64,000 nt of DNA from contig JANQMD010000046.1 in assembly GCA_028280265.1 (NCBI GenBank), forward strand, positions 41,856 to 105,855, in the 5' to 3' direction. The notes below the pieces were generated by a model, which saw only the letters and a program-made list of their open reading frames with translations, ran no database searches and was not told the DNA's origin. This document shows positions 1 to 8,631 of this stretch, piece after piece (position 1 is the first letter of the stretch; every line of letters begins with the position of its first letter). This stretch comes from Flavobacteriaceae bacterium. Lineage in GTDB: Bacteria > Bacteroidota > Bacteroidia > Flavobacteriales > Flavobacteriaceae. Both the position numbers and the translations under genes were made by a program.

Positions 1-1
1 A

Positions 2-106
2 ATCGAAGTTTCAAAATTTTATGAAAAACTACCTAAGCCAACTGCGATAGCGGTTGAGGAATGGTTGCAAGATAGAATCTATCACAGAACTCCAGACGCA
101 GAATAA
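2..106 (+). CDS. RNA polymerase omega-like subunit, C-terminal fragment
   Basis: Only the last 34 codons are inside the window. The reading frame ends KLPKPTAIAVEEW followed by a short tail and a TAA that shares its last base with the coaBC start codon. This tail resembles the Bacteroidota-specific omega (RpoZ-like) protein, which usually precedes coaBC in Flavobacteriia, and the one-base overlap with coaBC supports an operon. The identification rests on the recalled family C-terminus and gene order. The catalytic-core-binding part lies upstream of the window and cannot be seen. Confidence 0.7.
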   Translation: MEVSKFYEKLPKPTAIAVEEWLQDRIYHRTPDAE

Positions 107-1317
107 TGTCTATTCTAAGCGGTAAGAAAATTCTTCTCGGTGTTACAGCCGGTATTGCCGCTTATAAAACGGCTCATTTGGTCCGTTTGTTTATAAAATC
201 TGGGGCAGAAGTGCAGGTAGTAATGACTCCTGCCTCAAAAGATTTTATTACTCCACTTACCTTATCTACACTTTCTAAGAATCCAGTACATTCTACTTTT
301 TATGATCAGGAGAATGAGAATGAATTGTGGAACAATCATGTAGAATTAGGTCTCTGGGCAGATTATATGCTCATTGCTCCAGCAACAGCCAATACATTGT
401 CTAAAATGTCGAATGGAACTTGCGATAATTTGCTATTGGCTACTTACTTATCTGCTAAATGCCCTGTTTATTTTGCTCCAGCAATGGATTTAGACATGTA
501 CAAACATGGATCTACAAGAGAAAGTTTAGAGAAACTCCAAGAGTTTGAAAATATTATGATTCCTGCTACCAGTGGTGAGCTAGCGAGTGGCTTGATGGGA
601 GAAGGAAGAATGGCGGAACCTGAAGATATTGTTTCTTTTATAGAAGAGGATGTACTGTCTAAGTTGCCTTTAAAAGGAAAAAAAATATTGATTACTGCAG
701 GTCCTACTTATGAAGCAATTGACCCAGTTCGTTTTATTGGAAACCATTCCTCTGGTAAAATGGGGTTTTCTATTGCCAATGTAGCTGCGAGTCTAGGCGC
801 ACAAGTTTTTATAGTGGCAGGCCCATCTCAGGAAACGATTAGTTATTCTTTGGTAACGAGAATAGATGTAGTCTCGGCAGAGGAAATGTATCAAGCCTGT
901 CACGAATTGTACGAAGAGGTAAATATTGCCATACTTTCAGCAGCTGTTGCAGACTATAGACCAAAAAATGTGGTCGATCAAAAAATAAAAAAGAAGGATG
1001 CATCGTTAGAGATAGCGTTGGAACCAACAAAAGATATTTTAGCCTCTCTGGGAGAAATAAAAAAAGACCAGTTTTTAGTAGGTTTTGCTCTTGAGACAAA
1101 TAATGAGATTGAGCATGCTATTTCTAAGTTAGAGCGAAAAAACCTGGATGCGATTGTGTTGAATTCCTTACAAGACAAAGGAGCTGGTTTTGCTACTAAT
1201 ACAAATAAAATTACTTTTATAGATGCGGAAAAGCAGCTGACGTCATTTGAATTAAAATCCAAATCGGAAGTAGCACAAGATATTATACAAGAGATTATAA
1301 AAAGACTCCATGCGTAG
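106..1317 (+). CDS. coaBC: Bifunctional phosphopantothenoylcysteine decarboxylase / phosphopantothenate-cysteine ligase
   Basis: This enzyme makes two consecutive steps of coenzyme A synthesis in the cytoplasm: it ligates cysteine to 4'-phosphopantothenate (CoaB) and decarboxylates the product with FMN (CoaC). The 403 residues are the usual length. The flavoprotein half (about 1-185) has the G-V-T-A-G-I-A-A-Y-K start, a likely catalytic His near 78 and PAMDLDMY at 125-132. The CoaB half has ITAGPTYEAIDPVRFIGNHS near 196-214 and SAAVADYRP. Two positions differ from the E. coli enzyme: PxMNxxMW has Asp for Asn, and the substrate-clamp segment reads ASGLMGEGRM without Cys. The second may be lineage-typical. 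The ATG overlaps the preceding stop, and the 3' end overlaps the DUF4835 gene by 8 bases, so an operon is likely. Confidence 0.95.
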   Translation: MSILSGKKILLGVTAGIAAYKTAHLVRLFIKSGAEVQVVMTPASKDFITPLTLSTLSKNPVHSTFYDQENENELWNNHVELGLWADYMLIAPATANTLSKMSNGTCDNLLLATYLSAKCPVYFAPAMDLDMYKHGSTRESLEKLQEFENIMIPATSGELASGLMGEGRMAEPEDIVSFIEEDVLSKLPLKGKKILITAGPTYEAIDPVRFIGNHSSGKMGFSIANVAASLGAQVFIVAGPSQETISYSLVTRIDVVSAEEMYQACHELYEEVNIAILSAAVADYRPKNVVDQKIKKKDASLEIALEPTKDILASLGEIKKDQFLVGFALETNNEIEHAISKLERKNLDAIVLNSLQDKGAGFATNTNKITFIDAEKQLTSFELKSKSEVAQDIIQEIIKRLHA

Positions 1318-2203
1318 AATTGTTTATTTGATTATTTATTTGTTCTCCTTGTCTATAAGTTCACAAGAGTTAAACTGCTTGATTACCATAAACGACGATC
1401 AGATTCCTGGATCTAATAAGCAAATATTTAGAACACTAGAAAAAACCATCTCGGAGTTTATCAATCAAAAAAAGTGGACCAACAAAGAGGTTAAAGCAGA
1501 AGAGCGTATCAACTGTGCGATGAATATTATCATTACAAAGTGGGATAACAACAACAGTCAGTTCGAAGGCACCATTCAAGTACAATCTACGCGTCCTGTT
1601 TATGGTACTTCTTATGAAAGTTCTGTGTTGAATATTAGAGACACTGAATTCAATTTTCGATACAATGAGTTCGATCAGTTTATTTTCAATCCAACTACAT
1701 ACGATTCTAACTTAGTGTCTATGCTAGCCTTCTATGTTTATGTTATTATTGGTGTAGATGCAGATACTTTTAAGGTAAAAGGCGGAGAGCCTTATTTAAA
1801 ACAAGCAGAGAATGCCATGCTACAAGCACAGCAAAGCGGAATTAGTGCTTGGGCAAACGAAGTAGGAAAAACTAATCGATTTCAGCTAATTGATAACTTA
1901 TTATCACCTAATATGGTCCGTTTTAGAAATATCTTGTACAACTATCACAGGAAGGGATTGGACGAAATGGCTTCAGATAAACTAAAAGCAAAACAGACCA
2001 TAGAAAACAATATCATAGCCTTAGACCAGCTATTTAATAAGGTAATAGGAAATCCTATGATTCGTTTGTTTTTTGATGCCAAATCCGATGAGATTGTCAA
2101 TTTATACTCAGACGGTCCTACAACACGAAGCTATCAGAGAATGTTAGCGGTGGTTCAAAAAATCTCACCAAATAATAGCAACAAGTGGAAGAAAATTAAT
2201 TAA
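1310..2203 (+). CDS. DUF4835 family exported protein
   Basis: This is a 297-residue protein of a Bacteroidota family of unknown function. It begins with a short basic N-terminus and a hydrophobic stretch ending SISSQ, a signal peptide, so it is probably periplasmic or attached at the outer membrane. The mature part is predicted to be mostly alpha/beta with no repeat. It sits between coaBC (8-base overlap) and recN (24-base gap), the order known for many Flavobacteriia. The family assignment is from the recalled N-terminal pattern (QELNC, then ITIN) and from position. No catalytic residues are evident and no function is proposed. Confidence 0.85.
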   Translation: MRRIVYLIIYLFSLSISSQELNCLITINDDQIPGSNKQIFRTLEKTISEFINQKKWTNKEVKAEERINCAMNIIITKWDNNNSQFEGTIQVQSTRPVYGTSYESSVLNIRDTEFNFRYNEFDQFIFNPTTYDSNLVSMLAFYVYVIIGVDADTFKVKGGEPYLKQAENAMLQAQQSGISAWANEVGKTNRFQLIDNLLSPNMVRFRNILYNYHRKGLDEMASDKLKAKQTIENNIIALDQLFNKVIGNPMIRLFFDAKSDEIVNLYSDGPTTRSYQRMLAVVQKISPNNSNKWKKIN

Positions 2204-2227
2204 TTTTAATTTTCTAAATCAGAACGA

Positions 2228-3880
2228 TTGCTGACTTCTTTATCTATAAAAAATTATGCTCTTATTGAAGAGTTGTCTATTGATTTCCACTCAGGATTGT
2301 CCATTATTACCGGAGAAACTGGAGCAGGGAAATCCATTTTATTAGGTGCTTTAGGGTTGGTTTTAGGAAACAGAGCAGATAGCTCTACCTTAAAGAATAG
2401 TGCGAATAAGTGCGTAGTTGAAGTGCAATTAGGAATTGAAAAATATCAATTAGCATCTTTTTTCGAGTCCCAAGATTTGGATTACGATCCAACAACGATC
2501 ATACGTAGAGAAATACTTCCTTCTGGGAAATCTAGAGCATTTGTCAATGATACACCAGTAACTTTAGCTATTTTGAATGAATTGAAAGTCAAATTGATTG
2601 ATATCCATTCACAACATCAAACTCTGCAATTGTCAGATCAAGATTTTCAATTTCAGTTAATAGATGCTTATGCTAAGAATACAGAAAAGCTAGAATCTTA
2701 TAAAAGAGGATTGCACCAATATACAGCAGCAAAGAAAAAGCTAGAAGAGCTTAAACAAACTCAACGAGAAGTAAATCAGCAATACGATTACAATTTGCAT
2801 ATATACAATGAGTTGGTTGAGGCAGATTTCAAAGAAGGAGAACAAGAGGAGATAGAGGATCGGCTAGAAAAACTGAATAATGTAGAAGAGATTAAGCTGA
2901 ATTTGTCAGAAGCGATACAACTTACAATTGATGAGCAAGTTGGCATACAAAATTTACTTCACACGTTAGAAAATAGACTCCAAAAGATTGCTCCTTATTC
3001 AAAAGAGTATGAAGAGTTAAGTACACGAATTACTAGTGTAAAAATAGAGTTAGATGATATTGCTGGAGAATTAGAAAACGCAAATGAAGGTGTGGAATTT
3101 GATCCTCAAAAAGCGGAACAGTTGAATGATCGGTTGCAGGTCATTTATAATGTACAGAAAAAGCATTATGTCAATTCTATTTCCGAGTTATTGACTATTC
3201 AGGATGAATTATCAGAAAAAGTAGGAGCGGTTGAGAATGCAGAAGAAATTATTCTAGATCAAGAGAATGTAGTAAATGAAATTGTAGAAAAACTAGATGA
3301 ATTGGCTGCTAAAATTTCAAAATCCAGAAAATCAGTCATTTCAAAATTAAAGAAAGATTTAGAACATATTTTATCAGATCTAGGAATGCCGCAGGCTCAT
3401 TTTGCAATAGAAATCATTGCATCTGATCATTATTATAAGAATGGGAAAGATGAGTTGTCGTTTTTGTTTTCAGCAAATAAAGGAGGACAATTGGGCGAGT
3501 TGAAGAAAGTAGCTTCAGGAGGAGAGCTTTCTAGAATTATGCTTGCAATTAAAAAAGTACTCTCGGAAAACAGTCAACTACCCACCATTATTTTTGATGA
3601 GATTGATACAGGAGTCTCAGGAGAGATATCTAACAAAATGGCAAGTATCATGCACGAAATGAGTCAGCAAATGCAGGTCATTACCATTACACACTTGCCT
3701 CAAATTGCTGCAAAAGGGAGCCAACATTACAAGGTCTACAAAGTGGATGCAGGGAATACGACGAGTACTCAATTAAAACAACTTTCTGAAGACGAGCGTA
3801 TTGTAGAAATTGCAGAAATGCTAAGTGGAAAAGAGATTTCTGATAGTGCTATGACGCATGCGAGGGAGTTATTAAATTAA
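2228..3880 (+). CDS. recN: DNA repair protein RecN
   Basis: RecN is an SMC-like ATPase that acts at double-strand breaks to hold and prepare DNA ends for recombination. Residues 29-36 form the Walker A motif (GETGAGKS). A long coiled-coil middle (about 155-370) follows, then the ABC-type signature ASGGELSR, Walker B TIIFDEIDTG and the switch His in ITHLPQIA. The length of 550 is typical. The start is a TTG: it gives MLTSLSIKNYALIEEL, which matches the family N-terminus, and no ATG lies before the Walker A in this frame. It is the last gene of the coaBC run. No clear LOS-type operator was seen upstream. Confidence 0.95.
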   Translation: MLTSLSIKNYALIEELSIDFHSGLSIITGETGAGKSILLGALGLVLGNRADSSTLKNSANKCVVEVQLGIEKYQLASFFESQDLDYDPTTIIRREILPSGKSRAFVNDTPVTLAILNELKVKLIDIHSQHQTLQLSDQDFQFQLIDAYAKNTEKLESYKRGLHQYTAAKKKLEELKQTQREVNQQYDYNLHIYNELVEADFKEGEQEEIEDRLEKLNNVEEIKLNLSEAIQLTIDEQVGIQNLLHTLENRLQKIAPYSKEYEELSTRITSVKIELDDIAGELENANEGVEFDPQKAEQLNDRLQVIYNVQKKHYVNSISELLTIQDELSEKVGAVENAEEIILDQENVVNEIVEKLDELAAKISKSRKSVISKLKKDLEHILSDLGMPQAHFAIEIIASDHYYKNGKDELSFLFSANKGGQLGELKKVASGGELSRIMLAIKKVLSENSQLPTIIFDEIDTGVSGEISNKMASIMHEMSQQMQVITITHLPQIAAKGSQHYKVYKVDAGNTTSTQLKQLSEDERIVEIAEMLSGKEISDSAMTHARELLN

Positions 3881-4010
3881 GTTTCAAAGTTTCAAAGTTT
3901 CAGGTGTTGTAGTTTCAAAGTGGCAAAGATGTAGATTTACTTCATTAAGTTTCTAACTCTGAAAACCCAAAGTCTAAGATTCTAGCCATCTAATAATCCA
4001 ATTATCTAAC
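3881..4010. repeat. Degenerate intergenic repeat (TTTCAAAG units plus AATCCAATTATCTA tail)
   Basis: Directly after the recN stop are two perfect copies of GTTTCAAA and a third partial copy, then diverged units such as GTTTCAAAGTGGCAAAG. The stretch closes with AATCCAATTATCTA at 3995-4008. The same 14-base tail recurs at 48601-48614 after a similar run of CAAAG units. Related runs lie near 14895-14945, 46760-46815 and 62705-62800. No open frame is present. Confidence 0.7.
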
Positions 4011-4035
4011 TAATCGACATCTCAAAATTAAAAAG

Positions 4036-4043
4036 TATATTTG
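4036..4043 (+). promoter_or_regulatory. Promoter -7 element for fabI (TATATTTG)
   Basis: TATATTTG matches the Bacteroidota -7 consensus TAnnTTTG exactly and is followed by CC. It lies 30 bases before the ATG at 4074, which leaves a short leader. No good -33 TTTG is visible at the usual distance. Confidence 0.6.
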
Positions 4044-4073
4044 CCACTTAAAACATCAACTAAAATATTAAGT

Positions 4074-4889
4074 ATGTCTTATAACTTACTAAAAGGAAAA
4101 AGAGGGATTATTTTTGGTGCATTAGATGAAAATTCAATTGCATGGAAAACTGCTGAAAGAGCTCATGAAGAAGGTGCTCAATTTGTTTTAACAAATGCTC
4201 CAATTGCCATGAGAATGGGGGGAATCAAAGATTTGGCTGCTAAAACTGGATCTGAAATTATTCCTGCAGATGCCACTTCCATGGAAGACTTAGAAAACTT
4301 GGTAGAAAAGTCTATGGAAATCTTAGGAGGTAAAATCGATTTTGTATTGCACTCTATTGGAATGTCTGTGAATGTTCGTAAAGGACGTCATTATACAGAT
4401 TCTAAATACGATTTCACAACCAAAGGTTGGGATGTTTCTGCTGTTTCTTTTCACAAAGTGATGAATGTTTTATACAACAAACAAGCCATGAGTGAGTGGG
4501 GTAGTATCGTTGCTTTAACCTACATGGCAGCACAACGTGTTTTCCCAGATTATAATGATATGGCAGATAACAAAGCATACTTAGAGAGCATTGCACGTAG
4601 TTTTGGATATTTCTTTGGTAGAGATCATAAAGTGAGAGTAAATACCATTTCTCAGTCTCCAACACCCACCACAGCAGGTAGTGGAGTGAAAGGTTTTGAT
4701 GGTTTCTTAGCTTACGCAGAAAAAATGTCGCCATTAGGAAATGCTACTGCATTAGAGTGTGCAGATTACACAATTACGTTGTTCTCTGATTTGACAAAGA
4801 AAGTAACGCTACAGAACCTATTCCATGATGGAGGCTTCTCTAATATGGGAGTAAGTGACGCTGTAATGGATAAGTTTACTGAAGAGTAA
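4074..4889 (+). CDS. fabI: Enoyl-[acyl-carrier-protein] reductase (NADH)
   Basis: FabI reduces trans-2-enoyl-ACP in the last step of each fatty-acid elongation cycle. The 271-residue protein has the divergent SDR fold of the family. It has a cofactor loop FGALDENSIAWKTAERAHEEGA near 14-35, HSIG at 93-96 for NAD binding, a Tyr at 150, and the Tyr160-x6-Lys167 pair (YNDMADNK) that defines FabI. SQSPTPTTAGSGV corresponds to the substrate-binding loop. The frame is open from a TTG at 4041, but the ATG at 4074 gives the family N-terminus and lies after the TAnnTTTG promoter. The gene is single, with its own terminator just downstream. Confidence 0.95.
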   Translation: MSYNLLKGKRGIIFGALDENSIAWKTAERAHEEGAQFVLTNAPIAMRMGGIKDLAAKTGSEIIPADATSMEDLENLVEKSMEILGGKIDFVLHSIGMSVNVRKGRHYTDSKYDFTTKGWDVSAVSFHKVMNVLYNKQAMSEWGSIVALTYMAAQRVFPDYNDMADNKAYLESIARSFGYFFGRDHKVRVNTISQSPTPTTAGSGVKGFDGFLAYAEKMSPLGNATALECADYTITLFSDLTKKVTLQNLFHDGGFSNMGVSDAVMDKFTEE

Positions 4890-4910
4890 AAAAACAAGGA
4901 TTTATATACG

Positions 4911-4941
4911 AACGCAAATCGAAAGATTTGCGTTTTTTCTT
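4911..4941 (+). terminator. Intrinsic terminator after fabI
   Basis: A perfect 10-base stem (AACGCAAATC / GATTTGCGTT) with a GAAA tetraloop is followed by TTTTCTTTCC. It lies 21 bases past the fabI stop, so it is a textbook Rho-independent terminator. Confidence 0.92.
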
Positions 4942-4965
4942 TCCACAATTTTGTAAATTTCAAAC

Positions 4966-5931
4966 TTGAAACTGAATTTTTCTATAATCATTCCTGTCTA
5001 TAACAGACCTGACGAAGTTGATGAGCTTTTATCCAGCATTCAGATACAAGAGTCAAAGGATTTGTTGGAGGTTATTATCGTAGAAGATGGCTCCGAGGTA
5101 AAAAGCGATCGTATCGTAGAAAAATACCAATCAAAATTGCCTGTTCAGTACTATGAAAAAGCAAATTCAGGTCCTGGAGGAAGCAGGAATTTTGGGATGC
5201 AAAAAGCCAAAGGAAATTATTTTATTTTTTTGGATTCTGATACAATTCTTCCAAAGAACTACCTGAAAGAAGTTGTTTCACAACTTAGTGCGAATTATAC
5301 TGATGGATTTGGAGGGCCCGATGCCGCTCATTCTAATTTTACCCCCTTACAAAAAGCAATCAATTATTCGATGACTTCTTTTTTTACCACAGGAGGAATT
5401 AGAGGAAAGAAAAAAGGAGTCGGAAAGTTTCAGCCAAGAAGTTTTAACATGGGGCTTTCTAAAAAAGCATTTGAAGTCACCAAAGGCTTTTCAGATATGA
5501 GAGCTGGTGAGGATATTGATCTATCATTTCGACTTTGGAAGTCAGGTTTTGAAACTCAGTTAATCGATAAAGCATATGTGTATCACAAAAGAAGGAATAC
5601 AATCAAGAGCTTCTTTGATCAAACATTTGCTTTTGGTACAGCCAGACCCAAACTGAACAGGATGTATCCCGAAACCAAAAAGATAACCTATTGGTTTCCG
5701 AGTTTGTTTGCTCTTGGATTTGATTTTTCGTTGCTCCTAATGCTCTTTGGATACTGGCATCTATATGCTTTTTTTGGCTGTTATTTCATTGCTGTTTTTT
5801 CTGATGCCACCGTTGAAAATAGAAGTTTGAAAGTAGGTTTTTTAAGTATTGTTACTTCTTTAACTCAGTTTTTTGGCTACGGTTTAGGATTTTTAGAGTC
5901 TCAATTCTTCGTTAAGAAATCTACTGAATAA
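4966..5931 (+). CDS. Glycosyltransferase family 2 protein
   Basis: This is a GT-A fold transferase of 321 residues. The N-terminus FSIIIPVYNRPDEVDELLSS and VIIVEDGS form the nucleotide-sugar site, ANSGPGGSRNFG follows, and DSD near residue 92 is the metal-binding DxD equivalent. A conserved AGEDIDLSFRL segment near 180-190 matches the ED acceptor-site motif of GT2 enzymes. The C-terminal third has two hydrophobic stretches (about 243-285), so the protein is probably membrane-bound facing the cytoplasm. The frame starts with TTG at 4966, and no better start is available before the NFSIIIP strand. The substrate cannot be read from the sequence. It lies alone between the fabI terminator and the glycosidase locus. 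Confidence 0.85.
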   Translation: MKLNFSIIIPVYNRPDEVDELLSSIQIQESKDLLEVIIVEDGSEVKSDRIVEKYQSKLPVQYYEKANSGPGGSRNFGMQKAKGNYFIFLDSDTILPKNYLKEVVSQLSANYTDGFGGPDAAHSNFTPLQKAINYSMTSFFTTGGIRGKKKGVGKFQPRSFNMGLSKKAFEVTKGFSDMRAGEDIDLSFRLWKSGFETQLIDKAYVYHKRRNTIKSFFDQTFAFGTARPKLNRMYPETKKITYWFPSLFALGFDFSLLLMLFGYWHLYAFFGCYFIAVFSDATVENRSLKVGFLSIVTSLTQFFGYGLGFLESQFFVKKSTE

Positions 5932-6126
5932 GTATTTGAAAAGAGTTAGATGTTTGAGTTACAAAATATAAAAAACACTTAGCATACGAATATTTAACTA
6001 TAAATTTTTATTGACACCGTCAAACGGTCTAATAACCAGAGGTCTGTTTCGTTTAGTCTTCTGTCAATGCTTTGTGTGCTTGTACAGATGTAGTTTACTG
6101 CAGGAGTCTATTTTAAGTATACAGAT

Positions 6127-8631
6127 TTAGATTCCTGCCTTCGCAGGAATGACATTTGTTTTTATATTATTCAACGTTTTTATTTTCAAATCTACCAAAG
6201 AAGTAGCTTCCGTTTCTATGACAATGATTTTTGATTCATTCGGCAATAGATCAAAAAAGTTATCAGAGAAATGCCCTTTTGCTTTGGTATATAAAAAGAC
6301 TTCTCTTTGTAAGACATCTGATGTCAATTTAATTGAGAATCCATGAGGTGTTTTTACAATTTTTTGTTCAATGGTTCCTTGTTCCAACTTTAGATCTTTG
6401 GGTTTTGTCAAGTAATAATAATTGGATTTATCAATAAAAGTAGTGATGATGACCACCTCTTTTGAATTTAAATTCAACGGCTTTAAGTTCAATTCATTTT
6501 GAAGCTGACTTGTATTCGCTTTCGCTGTTACTTCTTTTGAATTGCTGTACAACTCTTTTCCTTTAAAGTCAATAATTTTTGTGGTAAGAGTTCCTGTTTT
6601 CTCTATGAGAAGATCATTGACAATATAAGTTCTAAGTGTGTCATTTTGCGCTCTGGAAGAGACCAAAACATCGTCAAAAGCTTTTTTAGTTTTGTAGTGC
6701 ATGGCTTTCCAGTTTCCTAAGAAATCAATGCTTGACCAGGAAATTACAGGCCAACAATCGTTTAGCTGCCAGTATAAAGTACCCATATTGTAGGGCCTTG
6801 CTCTCCGTTGAGCTTCAAATCCTAGAGCCATACCATTGGCTTGTAATACTTGACTCATATACACGTAGTCATCGTCTTTTGTAGGGACTGGATAATCACG
6901 CTCCATGTAATTCTTAATAATGTTATATCCTCTAGGATGTTTTTGATGTGTATCAAAAGCCTTAGAGCTCACAGTAATGCTATCGTTTCCGTTGATGTAT
7001 TGTATGGCTTCATAACTTGGGAAAGCCTGAAATCCAAACTCGCTCATAAACCTAGGGACTGCATCTAACAAGTGTTCAAAAGGATATTCATCATGCCAAA
7101 TCCACCAGTCGTGTGCATCACCTTCTGTTTTATATTTCGGATTTCCCCTACCATATTTTGGCGAACTTTCCCAATAGTCAACACCATCTGTATATTCTGA
7201 TACCAATTCAGGTAAGAGCTTGTCGAATAGCTTTAAGTAATTGTCCCAAATTTCTTTTCTCTCCTCTTCACTTCTGTCATTCTGCCAACCCCATCGATGC
7301 CAGCCTTCATTGTTTTCATTATTTCCACACCACAAAGCAATAGAGCTATGATTTCGAAGCCTCTTGATGTTGTCAATAGCTTCTTGCTTCACATTCTCTA
7401 GAAAGGCATCATCACCTGGATACATCGCACAAGCAAACATAAAGTCTTGCCAGACTAAAATTCCTTTTTCATCACACAAATCATAGAAAAAATCCTCTTC
7501 ATAAATACCACCTCCCCAAACACGTAACATATTCATATTGGCACCCAAAGCATCTTGAATGATACGTTGGTAATGCTGATCGGTTACTTGATTTTGAAAA
7601 CTGTGTTGAGGAATGTAATTGGCACCTTTGGCATACACAGGGACATCATTTACTGTGAAATAAAAAGACTTACCAATGCTATCTTTTTCAGTGACCAACC
7701 GAACGGTACGTAGCCCCTTTTTTAGTTTGTATTTGTCGAGAGTCGTGTTTCCTTGCTTTACAACAAATTCAATGGAATACAAATAAGGATCTCCAATATT
7801 GTGAGGCCACCACTTTTTAGGGTTTTGGATTTCAAAAGAAATCTGAACCTCTGTCTCACCAGCACTTACATCAACAGAAGTAGTCAATTGTTCGTTTACT
7901 AGCACATCAATGGAGAAAGACTCTTTCAATGCTGATTGAAGCGTTATTTCTGCTTTTAGCTTGGCTAGTGTATCGTTTAAAACAGGCTGCTTTACATAAA
8001 CATCCTCAATTTTTAAATCATCCCATGCTGTTAAATAAATAGGCTTTGAAACTCCTGATGAGGTAAGAATAGGTCCCCAATCCCATCCGTAATGAAATTG
8101 AGGTTTTCTGGTAAATATCCTGTCTCCAGGGGGAAGCCAATAGGGAAGTTTTGCTTTTTCAATGGCCTCTGCTTTTGTAGTGCTTTCAAAGACGATTCTG
8201 ATTTTGTTTTCAGCTTTGAGTAGTGATTTTACATCCACAGAAAACTCGCGAAACGCATTGTCAGATTGTAAGATCTCTGTTCCGTTTAATTCAACAGTAG
8301 CATAAGTATCCAACCCCTTGAAATCAAGTATGATGTGTTTTTTTTGTAATGTTTTTTGATCCACAGAAAAGGTAGATCGATATTCCCAATCTTCCTTGGA
8401 AATCCATTGCAAATCGAGTTCATTATTCGCTATAAATGGATCTTCGATTTTTTCATTTCTCAACAAATCCATATGTACTTCTCCTGGAACTTGTGCGGGA
8501 AGCCAAGCGGTATCTTTTACATTCTTAAAAGTCCAATTAGAAGCTAAGGAAGTTGATGTTGGTAAATTTTCTTTCTGACAACTAAGGAAGGTGCACAATC
8601 CTAAAACGAATAAGGATAATCTAGTTTTCAT
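6127..8631 (-). CDS. Beta-mannosidase, GH2 family lipoprotein
   Basis: This enzyme hydrolyses beta-linked mannose from glycan ends, in N-glycans the core Man-beta-1,4-GlcNAc. The 834 residues show the GH2 order: a sugar-binding jelly roll (about 30-200), an Ig-like domain, a TIM barrel, and C-terminal beta domains. The acid/base is Glu439 in WCGNNE and the nucleophile is Glu531 in MSEFGFQ. WGGGIYE and FHYGWDWGP are also typical of beta-mannosidases. The ATG at 8631 gives a lipoprotein signal (LFVLGLCTFLSC) and lies inside the last 11 bases of cutC, indicating translational coupling. The longer upstream frame would only add cutC-overlapping sequence. The C-terminus ends NVIPAKAGI, encoded by a palindromic repeat, so the original stop seems to have been displaced. 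Confidence 0.93.
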   Translation of the reverse strand: MKTRLSLFVLGLCTFLSCQKENLPTSTSLASNWTFKNVKDTAWLPAQVPGEVHMDLLRNEKIEDPFIANNELDLQWISKEDWEYRSTFSVDQKTLQKKHIILDFKGLDTYATVELNGTEILQSDNAFREFSVDVKSLLKAENKIRIVFESTTKAEAIEKAKLPYWLPPGDRIFTRKPQFHYGWDWGPILTSSGVSKPIYLTAWDDLKIEDVYVKQPVLNDTLAKLKAEITLQSALKESFSIDVLVNEQLTTSVDVSAGETEVQISFEIQNPKKWWPHNIGDPYLYSIEFVVKQGNTTLDKYKLKKGLRTVRLVTEKDSIGKSFYFTVNDVPVYAKGANYIPQHSFQNQVTDQHYQRIIQDALGANMNMLRVWGGGIYEEDFFYDLCDEKGILVWQDFMFACAMYPGDDAFLENVKQEAIDNIKRLRNHSSIALWCGNNENNEGWHRWGWQNDRSEEERKEIWDNYLKLFDKLLPELVSEYTDGVDYWESSPKYGRGNPKYKTEGDAHDWWIWHDEYPFEHLLDAVPRFMSEFGFQAFPSYEAIQYINGNDSITVSSKAFDTHQKHPRGYNIIKNYMERDYPVPTKDDDYVYMSQVLQANGMALGFEAQRRARPYNMGTLYWQLNDCWPVISWSSIDFLGNWKAMHYKTKKAFDDVLVSSRAQNDTLRTYIVNDLLIEKTGTLTTKIIDFKGKELYSNSKEVTAKANTSQLQNELNLKPLNLNSKEVVIITTFIDKSNYYYLTKPKDLKLEQGTIEQKIVKTPHGFSIKLTSDVLQREVFLYTKAKGHFSDNFFDLLPNESKIIVIETEATSLVDLKIKTLNNIKTNVIPAKAGI
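6131..6155. repeat. Palindromic repeat, GGAATGACAT family, at the mannosidase stop
   Basis: ATTCCTGC and GCAGGAAT form an 8-base inverted repeat around CTTC, followed by GACATT. It encodes the last residues (VIPAKAGI) of the GH2 gene on the minus strand. Relatives with the same right end lie at 32688-32731 and 33752-33776. Confidence 0.75.

Noticed and set aside
978..1262. Minus-strand open frame of 94 codons inside coaBC
   Set aside because: Shadow frame opposite conserved CoaB motifs, with no promoter or homologous motif.
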